This document shows, in pieces, positions 46,259 to 55,365 of a stretch of 64,000 nt of DNA. Where the stretch lies: positions 682,001-746,000 of the forward strand of contig NZ_CP030104.1 in NCBI RefSeq assembly GCF_003269425.1. Reading direction: 5' to 3'. Both the position numbers and the translations under genes were made by a program. Positions within the stretch are counted from its first letter, which is position 1, and every line of letters starts with the position of its first letter. This stretch comes from Flagellimonas maritima. Lineage in GTDB: Bacteria > Bacteroidota > Bacteroidia > Flavobacteriales > Flavobacteriaceae. Below the pieces are notes generated by a model. The model saw only the letters and a program-made list of their open reading frames with translations. It was not told where the DNA came from and did no database searches.

Positions 46259-47665
46259 TTACTTTTGCCATTTAACAGATCCTGACTTAATAATATGCCA
46301 TCGCAATTTCCGTCGTAAATTTTTGCCAATTTCACTATCGCTTAATTCCAATGGGTTCGTTTCGAAAGGGTCTTTAGCAATATTGAAAAATTGAAAGGGT
46401 TCGAAGGGCGTATTCTGTACAAGCTTAAAATCTCCCTCTCTCGCAGCATAATACGTGAGGCCTCCATAAAACCCTCCTTCTTTACGTACCCAAATGGTAA
46501 AAGGCATCGCTTTTTTTGTTTGGTTAAGGTTCAAAATTTTAAATACACTTCTGCCATCAATATGTTCGGCAATGGGCAAACCGACAATTTCACAAAGGGT
46601 GGGATAAATGTCCATAAGCATTATAGGCTCGTCTATAACTTTTCCCTTGCCCAGTTTGTCGCCCCATTTTATTATAGCTGGGACTCGAATACCGCCTTCA
46701 TACATATCTTTTTTACCACCTCTAAGCTTTCCGTTGGACTGCGCATAACGAAGGGCACCGCCATTATCGGAGGTAAAGATTATTATCGTGTTTTTATCGT
46801 TACCACTTTCCTTTAGTGCTTTTGTAATTCTACCGATTGCATCGTCCAAATGTTCAACAAAAGCGATGTTTTTTGCTCTTTTTTCAGTGACGTTCGGTTC
46901 TCTTTCCAACACTCTTTTTAAATAATCTTCTGGAGGTTGAATGGGATAGTGGGGTGCGTTATAGGCGAGATACAGAAAAAAAGGGTTCTCTTCTTTTTGA
47001 GATTTCAGATAATCTACCGCCCAATCCGTAAAGACATCCGTAGCATGCCCTTTTGGGTTGATTTCCGCAGTGTTGTTCCTCATCCAATTTTTCCCTTTTC
47101 TAAGATGGGTGTAGTAATCATCCATCATGTCTCCCAAAAAGCCCTTAAAAAAATCAAAACCTCTTTCGTTTGGTAGGTTTGGGCTCTCCAAGCCCAAATG
47201 CCATTTCCCTATTAGGGCAGTATTATAACCTTTCTCTTTTAAGGTGTTTGAGATTAAGGGCACATCCGTTCTTAAGTAGCCAAATGAATTCCCTTCGTTT
47301 TGACGGATTACTCCAGGAACTCCAGCCAGATCGGGATACATACCAGTTAGCAATGAAGCTCTACTTGGTGAGCATACCGTTGAATTTGCATAGAAACTCA
47401 TAAGTTTTAGCCCTTCATTTGCAATGGCGTCTATGTTTGGGGTATTTAAATCTGTAGCACTCATACAAGACAAATCTCCGTAGCCCAGATCATCGGCGAG
47501 AATAATAATTATATTAGGCAATTCAGCCGTATCGCTTTTTACGCTTGCAGGTGCAATAATTGAATCTTTCGAATTGTAAGATGTATTGTTTTGACAACTT
47601 GCAATAGAACACAAACATCCTAAAAGCAAACTTGTTAAATATCGATATCCAGCTCCTCCTTTCAT
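46259..47665 (-). CDS. Formylglycine-dependent sulfatase (S1 family), lipoprotein
   Basis: A 468-residue sulfatase, the shortest of the six. It has a lipoprotein leader (LLLGCLCSIASCQ, Cys ~24), metal motif IIIILADDLGYGDL, activation motif CSPSR (C98), GKWHLGLES and FTSDNGGALRYAQSNGKLRGGK (quoted in parts). The closing region IGKNLRRKLRWHI is short. This close match to the GALNS/arylsulfatase A-like pattern suggests an exo-acting sulfatase on a hexose, but this is only family resemblance. It starts 6 bp after the GH2 gene (47672-50449) ends, so cotranscribed. Confidence 0.93.
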   Translation of the reverse strand: MKGGAGYRYLTSLLLGCLCSIASCQNNTSYNSKDSIIAPASVKSDTAELPNIIIILADDLGYGDLSCMSATDLNTPNIDAIANEGLKLMSFYANSTVCSPSRASLLTGMYPDLAGVPGVIRQNEGNSFGYLRTDVPLISNTLKEKGYNTALIGKWHLGLESPNLPNERGFDFFKGFLGDMMDDYYTHLRKGKNWMRNNTAEINPKGHATDVFTDWAVDYLKSQKEENPFFLYLAYNAPHYPIQPPEDYLKRVLEREPNVTEKRAKNIAFVEHLDDAIGRITKALKESGNDKNTIIIFTSDNGGALRYAQSNGKLRGGKKDMYEGGIRVPAIIKWGDKLGKGKVIDEPIMLMDIYPTLCEIVGLPIAEHIDGRSVFKILNLNQTKKAMPFTIWVRKEGGFYGGLTYYAAREGDFKLVQNTPFEPFQFFNIAKDPFETNPLELSDSEIGKNLRRKLRWHIIKSGSVKWQK

Positions 47666-47671
47666 TTAAAA

Positions 47672-50449
47672 CTACTGATTATTATTTTTTATTTCCTGTT
47701 CTACTGAATTTGCAAGCCCGTTCCAGCCCTCTAGTTCTAAGGTCATTGTGTCGGGCAGATTATATGTATTTAGTAATTCTACATCTACTGTTTTTTTCTC
47801 TCCTGGCAGCAATGAGAAATAATTATCTGAAAAGGAAACAGGTCGAACTAATTTTTGATTTTCATCAAGAAATTTAAGTCTGTTAAAAAAGGCAATATCG
47901 GTCGTTGGGTTTTCAAGGGTAACCCTATACAGACCTTTATCGTCATTTTGAGACTTCATTGTCATTTTCAAATTAACTTTTGGTAAGTCGTTCAGGGCTT
48001 CAAATCCGCTGTATAAAGGGCCAGTAGTCGTCCAAGGCCCTTCGTATTTATCCTTTGATCTCCAGTAGAAATTTTCAGAGACTTCGTTGCCCGAGGCATC
48101 TTCCAATTGAAGTTGAATAAAATGGACTTGTGATAGATTTTTCGGCATCTCAACAGCTATTATATCGTTTAATACTTCTTCTGGTTTAAAATCAACATTT
48201 ATGCTATCGCTGTATACTCTTTTTGCGTCCAAATTATATATGGCAATTTTAGATTTGTAGTTCTTGAATTCCTTTGGATAATCATTTACCAGAGTCACTG
48301 TGTTTTTAATGAAATCAAACTGAAGATGCAAGGGCTGCAATGCCTTTTTACTGTAATAGAATGCTGCGTTTTTGTCTAAGGACCAATCCCACATCCTACT
48401 ACATACTTGTTTTACAGGACTGTTATGATACCAAAACAGGACACCCGAGGCAAAACGATCTCCTGCATCCAATTTATTATAGTTCCAATTCTCCCAGATA
48501 CTCCTAAAGGCCGTAGCACCTACGAGTTGCCCTTTTAAAGCGTAGTCTTCTATACTGTTACTTTCACCAAACTGTTGAATGGCATTGTCATTTTTTGTGG
48601 TCATATTATGAAAGGCATTACCGTCCATATAATCCCAAACTTCCTTATTCGGCGGGAAAAGATCTTCTTCGTCCATCATTTCTCGGAGGATTTCCACATT
48701 GGGCAAGGTAGCTGTGCCATATTCTGGGCAAAAGCCGTCTATCCTACTACCTCGTTTAGAGGCCGTATTGTCGTAATACTGCATGGGGTTTTCGTATTTA
48801 TAAGGACTACCATCATGCACTCCACAACACTCCGATTCATATTGATATCCCCTTGTACCATCCAAGGCATTTAAAATCGGCTCAATTTCGATGACTGCTT
48901 CCTGTTCGTTGGAAGAGACATAGTACGCCAAACTAGGATGATTACGCAAACGTTTAATGGTTGACTCTACATTTTTGAAATACAAATCCTTATCGGCAGG
49001 AGGTTTCGTGTTTCCGGTCATCCAGAATTCGTGCCACACCAAAATCCCTAATTCATCACATAAATCGAAAAACAAATCCGACTCACTTATACCACCGCCC
49101 CAAAGTCTGAGCATATTAATGCCAGCGTCTTTAGTCCAGTTCAATTCAGTTCTATATCGAAGGTCTGATGTTTTCAACATTCCCTCAGGAATCCAATTTG
49201 CGCCACGAACAAACAATCGTTTTCCATTGACATAAAATACTCTACTACTATCCGGTGTGTTCTGGTCACTTGTTATGGAGCGGATACCGAATCTGGTAGA
49301 CTTAGGGCGGGATTTTTGACCATCTTCCGATTCAAAATTAAACGTAGCTCTATACAGATGCTGTTCTCCTTTGTTCAGTGGCCACCAAACTTTAGGGTCT
49401 TTTATAAGAAGTTCCGGATGAGTCTCGGCAGAAAAAATTACGTCTTTGGTCTCACCTGGATTCAATGAAATTTCTTTTTTCACGGTAATATCGGTATCTT
49501 CAATATTGGCAGATACAGAACCTCTTTGAGCCGTTTCCCCTACATTGGTTACCGAAATTCTCAATGTTTGCGCTGATTCCTCCAGTGAAGGCAATTCAAG
49601 GTCTGATTTAACAAAAGGGTCATGCAACTTTACGTTGCCAGTCGTATAAAGTTTAATGTCTCTCCAAATGCCGGTATTTCTATCGCGAATGCCGTCAGAA
49701 AATGAAAAATCCCAACCGGCTGACATCAACATCGTCACGTCCTTTCCCAGCTCACCGTTGCCACCGTTTGCGTTTTCCACCATCTTCGAAGTTCGTTTAT
49801 TGAATCTGCTCATTTCGGTTCCTGGATGCTCTACGGGCTCAATGCGAATCGCCAGTACATTTTCTTTCTCCTTCTTCATTACATCGGTAACATCAAACTC
49901 TTTTGTAACAAACATACCTTTAATGTTACCGAGTTTTTTTCCATTTAAATATACTTGGGCTATGTAATTGATTCCTTCAAAGCCAAGCCAAGTTCGTTCA
50001 CCTTCCTTATCTTCGGGAAAATCAAAGGTAGTTCTGAACCAATAGGTATAATATTCACGGCCTTTGTCATATATATCGGGGATGTCTCCCTTGCCCCTTT
50101 TATTGTTGAGTCCGTAGTAGGGGTCTGGCATAGATCCATTAGCGACTAAACTCGTTAGAACCGTACCCGGTACGATAGCAGATAGCCAATCTTTGCTATT
50201 ATAATCAGACTGCGCTATTAACTCGCCGTTATCACTTACTAAACTGTCCGGAGCCATTTGCCAATTATAATCGCCTTCGTGATGCTTCTTTGAGGTAAGT
50301 GTTATAGACTTTGAAAATTCAGTACTATCTGTATCCTTTGTTTCTTGACAGCTATTAAGAGATAAAAACATTAAAGAAAAAATTAAACATATCATCTCAA
50401 CGTTTTTTAGATTAATGCTAAATTTTTGGTGTATCATAATTTGTTTCAA
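47672..50449 (-). CDS. GH2-family enzyme (beta-mannosidase / exo-glucosaminidase-like), lipoprotein
   Basis: A 925-residue GH2: leader MICLIFSLMFLSLNSC (Cys ~34; start at 50449 or the Met a few codons later), a sugar-binding domain with WLSAIVPGTVLTSLVANG and YYTYWFRTTFDFP, two Ig-like domains and a barrel with RLWGGGISESDLFFDLCDELG. The acid/base is in YVSSNEQEA and the nucleophile in GFCPEYGTATLP. The layout matches beta-mannosidases and exo-beta-D-glucosaminidases rather than galactosidases. True substrate is uncertain. It lies 6 bp upstream of a sulfatase and 16 bp after the FAD enzyme, in one transcript. Confidence 0.85.
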   Translation of the reverse strand: MKQIMIHQKFSINLKNVEMICLIFSLMFLSLNSCQETKDTDSTEFSKSITLTSKKHHEGDYNWQMAPDSLVSDNGELIAQSDYNSKDWLSAIVPGTVLTSLVANGSMPDPYYGLNNKRGKGDIPDIYDKGREYYTYWFRTTFDFPEDKEGERTWLGFEGINYIAQVYLNGKKLGNIKGMFVTKEFDVTDVMKKEKENVLAIRIEPVEHPGTEMSRFNKRTSKMVENANGGNGELGKDVTMLMSAGWDFSFSDGIRDRNTGIWRDIKLYTTGNVKLHDPFVKSDLELPSLEESAQTLRISVTNVGETAQRGSVSANIEDTDITVKKEISLNPGETKDVIFSAETHPELLIKDPKVWWPLNKGEQHLYRATFNFESEDGQKSRPKSTRFGIRSITSDQNTPDSSRVFYVNGKRLFVRGANWIPEGMLKTSDLRYRTELNWTKDAGINMLRLWGGGISESDLFFDLCDELGILVWHEFWMTGNTKPPADKDLYFKNVESTIKRLRNHPSLAYYVSSNEQEAVIEIEPILNALDGTRGYQYESECCGVHDGSPYKYENPMQYYDNTASKRGSRIDGFCPEYGTATLPNVEILREMMDEEDLFPPNKEVWDYMDGNAFHNMTTKNDNAIQQFGESNSIEDYALKGQLVGATAFRSIWENWNYNKLDAGDRFASGVLFWYHNSPVKQVCSRMWDWSLDKNAAFYYSKKALQPLHLQFDFIKNTVTLVNDYPKEFKNYKSKIAIYNLDAKRVYSDSINVDFKPEEVLNDIIAVEMPKNLSQVHFIQLQLEDASGNEVSENFYWRSKDKYEGPWTTTGPLYSGFEALNDLPKVNLKMTMKSQNDDKGLYRVTLENPTTDIAFFNRLKFLDENQKLVRPVSFSDNYFSLLPGEKKTVDVELLNTYNLPDTMTLELEGWNGLANSVEQEIKNNNQ

Positions 50450-50465
50450 TATTATTTTTTAGATT

Positions 50466-52145
50466 TTATTCTTTTGATGGAGATATTAAGACCTGACCAT
50501 CTTTCTTCAACTGTTTGGCTATTTCAGTATAAGAAACATCCTGCACCGTACTATTATTTTCTAAAGCCAAAACTGCGACAGTTGCTGCGCTTTGTCCCAA
50601 AATCATAAAAACAGGTTCCATACGGATAGAGCCATAAGCAATATGTGAACTGGAAACTGCTACGGGAACTATTAGATTGGAACACTCTTCTTTTTTTGGT
50701 AAAATAGTACCTAGATGAATTTGATAGGGCTTTTTTGGTTTTATACCAATGTCCCCTTCATTCTGAACATGACCCTCTGGGGTAATATAGCGCTGCACGT
50801 TATGTGAATCCATGGTATAGGATCCCATCCCAATAGATTTTTCGACTGGGGTCTTACCGAGAATTTCATGTTCGGTCATTACATAGTTGCCAACCATTCG
50901 CCGTGCTTCCCTTACGTATATTTGGTGTGGCCAGTTATTATTATCCTCAAATTCATCCTTTGCTAAGCCCCAAGTATTAAATTCTGACTGCACGTCGGCA
51001 GGAATTCGCGAGTCCGTTGCTATGAAATACATTAATCCTTTTTGGTAGTCTTCATGCTCTTTAATAATTTCTCGGCGTCTTTCGTAGGAAGCTTCTGGGT
51101 AGTCATAATTCATTCCAATATTATCTGTACTGAAAGGACCATGATTATTAGTATCTGTTTTTAAGTTCGGAATAGCATCAAATTTTCTAAAGGTTTGATT
51201 CCATCCACTTTCATAAACCCGTGCCAATAGCTCGTATTGTTGGGGGTCATAATTGTCTGGCTTATCAAACGGTTTACGGTTTTCAGGATTGTTGGTCAAA
51301 CACATCCTAAAACAATAGGCCTGTAACTTTTTGTCACCATTCCCTCTTTCGCCTGGGTCATCGCCGGATATCTTAGGGAGGATACCACTTGAGGCATCGT
51401 TAGGTATTTTATAAGGACTTATTTTTCTATCACCAAAATTATGCTTGTGGTGCAAAATTCCTACTTGGATACCGTTCCATTCCTCGTTATAAATTTTATT
51501 CGACTCCCGTCCAACATGATAATTCACTCCTGCGGCTGCCATCAAATCGCCTTCGTAAGTGGCATCGATAAAAATTTTACCTTGATAGACTGTTCCGTTT
51601 AGGGTAGTTATCGAGTTGATTTTGCCATCTTTCATTTTAACCCCATTTTCACGGTTTAGATAGGAATCACGATGGACGGTAATATCGTAATCCTTTAGAA
51701 AATCCTCAAAGATACTTTCGGCGATATGGGGTTCAAAAATCCACATGGTTTTGTTCTTGCCGTCGATAGCGGGTGTGCCCTGACCCACGTTTCCATAACT
51801 TTCTTGGGTTTGCCATTTCCAGTTTTCGTCCTTATCATAATAATTATAGACTTTTTGATAGAATTCTCGAGATAAGCCGCCAATAACACTTTTATCGCCA
51901 GTATCGGTAAAGCCAAGTCCAGAAGATGATAGACCACCAAGATGAATATCAGGGGAAACTACAATTACGGATTTACCCATTTTTACGGTCTGAACGGCAG
52001 CTGTGATGGCTGCAGATGTCCCTCCATAAATAATTACATCCGCACTATTGGCTTTATTGCTAGGCTGCTTATCTTGGCTATCACAGGAAAGGTATGGCGT
52101 GATAAGAATTGTTAGGTAGACTAAGAGTCTCATATTTATTATCAA
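50466..52145 (-). CDS. Exported FAD-dependent oxidoreductase (FAD_oxidored family)
   Basis: A 559-residue protein with a lipoprotein-like leader (LLVYLTILITPYLSCDS, Cys ~21), then a Rossmann FAD-binding site with a GGTSAAITAAVQ glycine-rich loop preceded by ADVIIYGG, and an LGGLSSSGLGFTDTG motif typical of this family. Other conserved stretches are IDATYEGDLMAAAGV and VPVAVSSSHIAYGSIRMEP. Members are frequent in polysaccharide loci of Bacteroidota, where a role in oxidising a sugar or removing an unusual substituent is suspected but not settled. It lies 9 bp after a sulfatase and 16 bp before GH2. Its export means that cofactor loading is through the Sec or Tat pathway; no clear Tat twin-arginine is visible. 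Confidence 0.88.
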   Translation of the reverse strand: MIINMRLLVYLTILITPYLSCDSQDKQPSNKANSADVIIYGGTSAAITAAVQTVKMGKSVIVVSPDIHLGGLSSSGLGFTDTGDKSVIGGLSREFYQKVYNYYDKDENWKWQTQESYGNVGQGTPAIDGKNKTMWIFEPHIAESIFEDFLKDYDITVHRDSYLNRENGVKMKDGKINSITTLNGTVYQGKIFIDATYEGDLMAAAGVNYHVGRESNKIYNEEWNGIQVGILHHKHNFGDRKISPYKIPNDASSGILPKISGDDPGERGNGDKKLQAYCFRMCLTNNPENRKPFDKPDNYDPQQYELLARVYESGWNQTFRKFDAIPNLKTDTNNHGPFSTDNIGMNYDYPEASYERRREIIKEHEDYQKGLMYFIATDSRIPADVQSEFNTWGLAKDEFEDNNNWPHQIYVREARRMVGNYVMTEHEILGKTPVEKSIGMGSYTMDSHNVQRYITPEGHVQNEGDIGIKPKKPYQIHLGTILPKKEECSNLIVPVAVSSSHIAYGSIRMEPVFMILGQSAATVAVLALENNSTVQDVSYTEIAKQLKKDGQVLISPSKE

Positions 52146-52154
52146 TTTTTTACT

Positions 52155-53720
52155 TCAATTAAAATTTGTTCTTTTACTATTTAGTAATTTGAGCAATTCT
52201 CGTTTCATCATTTTAGCAATCTCAGGACTTTCCTTTAATAAATTCTTTGATTCTGAAGGGTCTATGGATAAGTCATACAATTCATCGGTAGCACTATTAT
52301 GATCCCGTTTCGAGCCATGAATGAACTTCCATTTGCCCATTCTTAATCCAAAAATATTATTGCTGGACTGAACAATTACAGACCTTCTTAGACCCTTATA
52401 CTCCCCTTTCAAAACTCCCGTTAAATCGAATCCATCCAAAGCTGCATCATCAGGTAGCACGATATTTAAGATACCTGCCAAACTAGGCATCACGTCGTTC
52501 AATGCAAACAATTGATGACTTTTAATACCAGCAGGAATTTGTTTAGGCCACCTTACTATAAGCGGTGTTCTTACTCCACCTTCCCATGCAGTAGATTTTG
52601 CACCCTTTAAATTACCATTGGGATAGTGCGCAATAAATCCATTAGGATTCAAGGATTCCTTAGTAGGATAATTATCTATATCCACTGGATGTCCACCACC
52701 TCGATTACGCTTATCGGAGTCCTCAATACCTTTATAGGAAATTTTAAAGGCGGAACCATTATCGCTAGCAAACAGAACAATGGTGTTATCGGTCAGATTA
52801 TTTTCGGCCAGAGCATTTAGAAGTTGACCAACTGAATCGTCTAGCTCATTGACATAATCACCATACTGGCCTGCTTGGGTCTTATTCTTAAAATTCTCAC
52901 TTGGCGCTAAAGGCGTATGTGGAACGTAGGGGGCAAAATAAAGGAAGAAAGGAGATGTTTCAGTACTTTGTTCTCTTATAAAATTCAAACTACTATTGGT
53001 GATGTAGGATAAATAGTCTTCCATTGCAATGGCTTCAAGATGTTCTGTACCCTGAGCTGCTTCGGTCGTGTAATAAGGATGGTCTAAGATTGCCACAATT
53101 TTCTTACCATCCAAAATCCAACATTCACTAGCGCAGCTAAATCCAAGCCATTTATCAAATCCATGGTCAATTGGGCCGTCATGTACGGGTTTTGTAATAT
53201 CCAAGTTGGCACCGTTTTTATCAGCTTTAAACATTCCATAGCCTACTGGATGTTGACCATCTGTGGTTTGGAACGAAGTTCCTAAATGCCACTTTCCAAA
53301 ACCAGCGGTTACGTAGCCATTTTGCTTTAACATTGCGGGAAGGGTTAGCTGGTCTTTCTCAATCATTGAACGTTCATAGTTGCGCATGACTCCAGATTCA
53401 TTCCAGCTTCGCCATGGATAGGTACCGGTCATTAAGGCGTAACGCGTCGGGGAACAAACTGCTATTGGGCAGTAGGCATTTGTAAGGCTAATACCCTCAG
53501 ATGCCAACTTGTCTAAATTAGATGTTGGAATCAATGAGTTTTCGTTATAGTACCCTATATCGCCGTAACCCAAATCATCTGCAAGTATGATGACTATATT
53601 TGGTGGACGACTTTTATCGTATTCCTTCTTCTGTCCTTTACAAGAAGAAATAAAGAACAATAGAGAGAGACTAAGAATTGTAAGAGATGAATGCGTGTAC
53701 TGTTTAAAATAGATTAACAT
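52155..53720 (-). CDS. Formylglycine-dependent sulfatase (S1 family), lipoprotein
   Basis: 521 residues from the Met at 53720, which gives a leader ending LFFISSCKG (Cys ~27); an earlier Met at 53747 would add nine residues. Active-site marks: IVIILADDLGYGDIGYYNE, activation motif CSPTR (C89 in AVCSPTRYALMTGTYPW), GKWHLGTSF and LFASDNGSAFKISYKG. A long insert at ~320-345 (SDKRNRGGGHPVDI) is present. It is the first enzyme gene after SusD, separated by a hairpin, and its stop is 9 bp from the FAD enzyme start. Resembles the sulfatase at 26348-27889 in its N-terminus. Confidence 0.93.
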   Translation of the reverse strand: MLIYFKQYTHSSLTILSLSLLFFISSCKGQKKEYDKSRPPNIVIILADDLGYGDIGYYNENSLIPTSNLDKLASEGISLTNAYCPIAVCSPTRYALMTGTYPWRSWNESGVMRNYERSMIEKDQLTLPAMLKQNGYVTAGFGKWHLGTSFQTTDGQHPVGYGMFKADKNGANLDITKPVHDGPIDHGFDKWLGFSCASECWILDGKKIVAILDHPYYTTEAAQGTEHLEAIAMEDYLSYITNSSLNFIREQSTETSPFFLYFAPYVPHTPLAPSENFKNKTQAGQYGDYVNELDDSVGQLLNALAENNLTDNTIVLFASDNGSAFKISYKGIEDSDKRNRGGGHPVDIDNYPTKESLNPNGFIAHYPNGNLKGAKSTAWEGGVRTPLIVRWPKQIPAGIKSHQLFALNDVMPSLAGILNIVLPDDAALDGFDLTGVLKGEYKGLRRSVIVQSSNNIFGLRMGKWKFIHGSKRDHNSATDELYDLSIDPSESKNLLKESPEIAKMMKRELLKLLNSKRTNFN

Positions 53721-53809
53721 TTTCACTAGCAAATTATGGTCATACATTCAATTCCTAAACTATGGTTATTATGCAAATGCAAGGAACCGATCAATTGTCA
53801 ATAATGAAA

Positions 53810-53843
53810 GGAACAGAGTTGCGTTATTATTGCAACCCGTTCC
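53810..53843 (-). promoter_or_regulatory. Intercistronic hairpin after susD
   Basis: GGAAC (53810-53814)/GTTCC (53839-53843) and GTTGC (53818-53822)/GCAAC (53832-53836) form a 10-bp compound stem with a small internal loop, 28 bp after the SusD stop in transcript order. No U run follows, so it may set the expression ratio between susCD and downstream genes. Confidence 0.5.
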
Positions 53844-53870
53844 CCTACTAACTCAAACTATTAATCATTT

Positions 53871-55343
53871 TCAGTAACCAGGATTCTGATCACTTTGGTC
53901 TAGGGCAGCATTATTATCGATTTCGTCCTGTGGAATAGGAAAAACCAAATCATTTTCACTGATTCCGGAAGTTCTATTTTTAGACGAAAGTATAGGTATC
54001 GCTTGACCTGTTCGCAATAGGTCAAACCATCTTTTTCCTTCGGAAACCAACTCATGGCTCCTTTCGTCGAAAACAGCATTTCTGAACTCTTCCTGTGACA
54101 AACTACTCAAATCGACCGAAGATGGTGAGATGATGGGAAACCCATAGCCCCTCCTTCGTACTCTGTTGAGGGCATCGTAAGCTAGCGGTGTAGGACCGTT
54201 GATCTCATTTTCTGCTTCGGCAAGAATCAAAAGAATCTCAGCATATCTAACTATTGGATAATCGGTGGCATGGTTGGTACTACCTTGCGACCCTATAGGA
54301 TCTCTGTACTTTCCAAAAGCATAAAACGGACTATTTGTTTCCCTAAGATTCACGAACTGACCATTATCACCTATAAAAGTTTCATATAATGCATATTGCC
54401 TTCTAGGATCATTTTCATCCCAGTCTGTCCATATCTCGGCCTCGTCATCACCTTGTATCACCCTAAAGGCAGCACTACCATAAGGGTTATTACTGCCGCC
54501 ATTCGCAAACCACGCCGGTAAACCACTCCCATAATTTCTTAGGTTGGAATATTTTATGGAAAACAAATACTCATTGTGACCTTCATTGTCGATACTAAAT
54601 ACACTCTCGTAATTGGGAAGTAGCGAATACATCCCAGTATTGATTATTTCCTGAGCTATGGTCTTGGCTTGTTCGAAATCACCAAGCGTGAGATAAACCT
54701 GTGCAAGAAGTCCCAAAGCCGAACCTCGTGTAGGCCTGCCCTGTTCTGAATCTGAAACAGTTATGGGCAGATTTGACCTTGCAAATTGCAAATCAGCTAA
54801 AATGGACTCATATACTTCGTCGACTGTCGCCCGTGGTGTCGCAATATTGTCCAGACCTTCCGTATAGTCAAGTCTTAATGGTACTCCTCCATAAAGTCGA
54901 ACTAATTCAAAATAGGAAAATGCCCTAACAAACCTTCCCTCGGCAACAATTTCATTTCTTCTACCGTCTGGAATTTCGGAAATCTCCGCTACACGCTGTA
55001 CTACAATATTAGCCAGGTTAATACTAGAGTAATACCCTGTCCACATTTCAGCATTTTGAGAATTTGCAGCATCCATGGTGTAAATATCAACACTGGTCAA
55101 AGCGGGATTGGGAAATTCATGTTTGGCATGGTCTGACCTCAATTCGGTAAGGGTGCTGTACCATCTTCGGTACACATTTATCTGCAAAGGTCTGTACATG
55201 GCATTAGCTGCAGCTACAGCATCATCCTCGTTTTGGTAAAAGTTGCCGGTCGACCTAAAATCTATCACTTCTTCCTCTAGAGCTTCATTACAAGAAACAT
55301 ATAAGAGTGATATAATAATCAATAAGATATAATTAGTTTTCAT
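53871..55343 (-). CDS. susD: SusD/RagB-family glycan-binding lipoprotein of the PUL
   Basis: 490 residues from the Met at 55343 (leader LLIIISLLYVSCNEA, Cys ~17); the longer frame to 55427 overlaps the SusC stop and is not preferred. It has the SusD N-terminal helices (FYQNEDDAVAAANAMYRPL), the TPR-like central part (AEGRFVRAFSYFELVRLYGGVPL) and the C-terminal signature FDERSHELVSEGKRWFDLLRTG with a terminal NPGY. It would bind oligosaccharides at the cell surface and close the SusC pore. It directly follows SusC (22-bp gap), and the sulfatase genes follow. Confidence 0.95.
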   Translation of the reverse strand: MKTNYILLIIISLLYVSCNEALEEEVIDFRSTGNFYQNEDDAVAAANAMYRPLQINVYRRWYSTLTELRSDHAKHEFPNPALTSVDIYTMDAANSQNAEMWTGYYSSINLANIVVQRVAEISEIPDGRRNEIVAEGRFVRAFSYFELVRLYGGVPLRLDYTEGLDNIATPRATVDEVYESILADLQFARSNLPITVSDSEQGRPTRGSALGLLAQVYLTLGDFEQAKTIAQEIINTGMYSLLPNYESVFSIDNEGHNEYLFSIKYSNLRNYGSGLPAWFANGGSNNPYGSAAFRVIQGDDEAEIWTDWDENDPRRQYALYETFIGDNGQFVNLRETNSPFYAFGKYRDPIGSQGSTNHATDYPIVRYAEILLILAEAENEINGPTPLAYDALNRVRRRGYGFPIISPSSVDLSSLSQEEFRNAVFDERSHELVSEGKRWFDLLRTGQAIPILSSKNRTSGISENDLVFPIPQDEIDNNAALDQSDQNPGY

Positions 55344-55365
55344 ATAATATATTATTATGGTTGTA

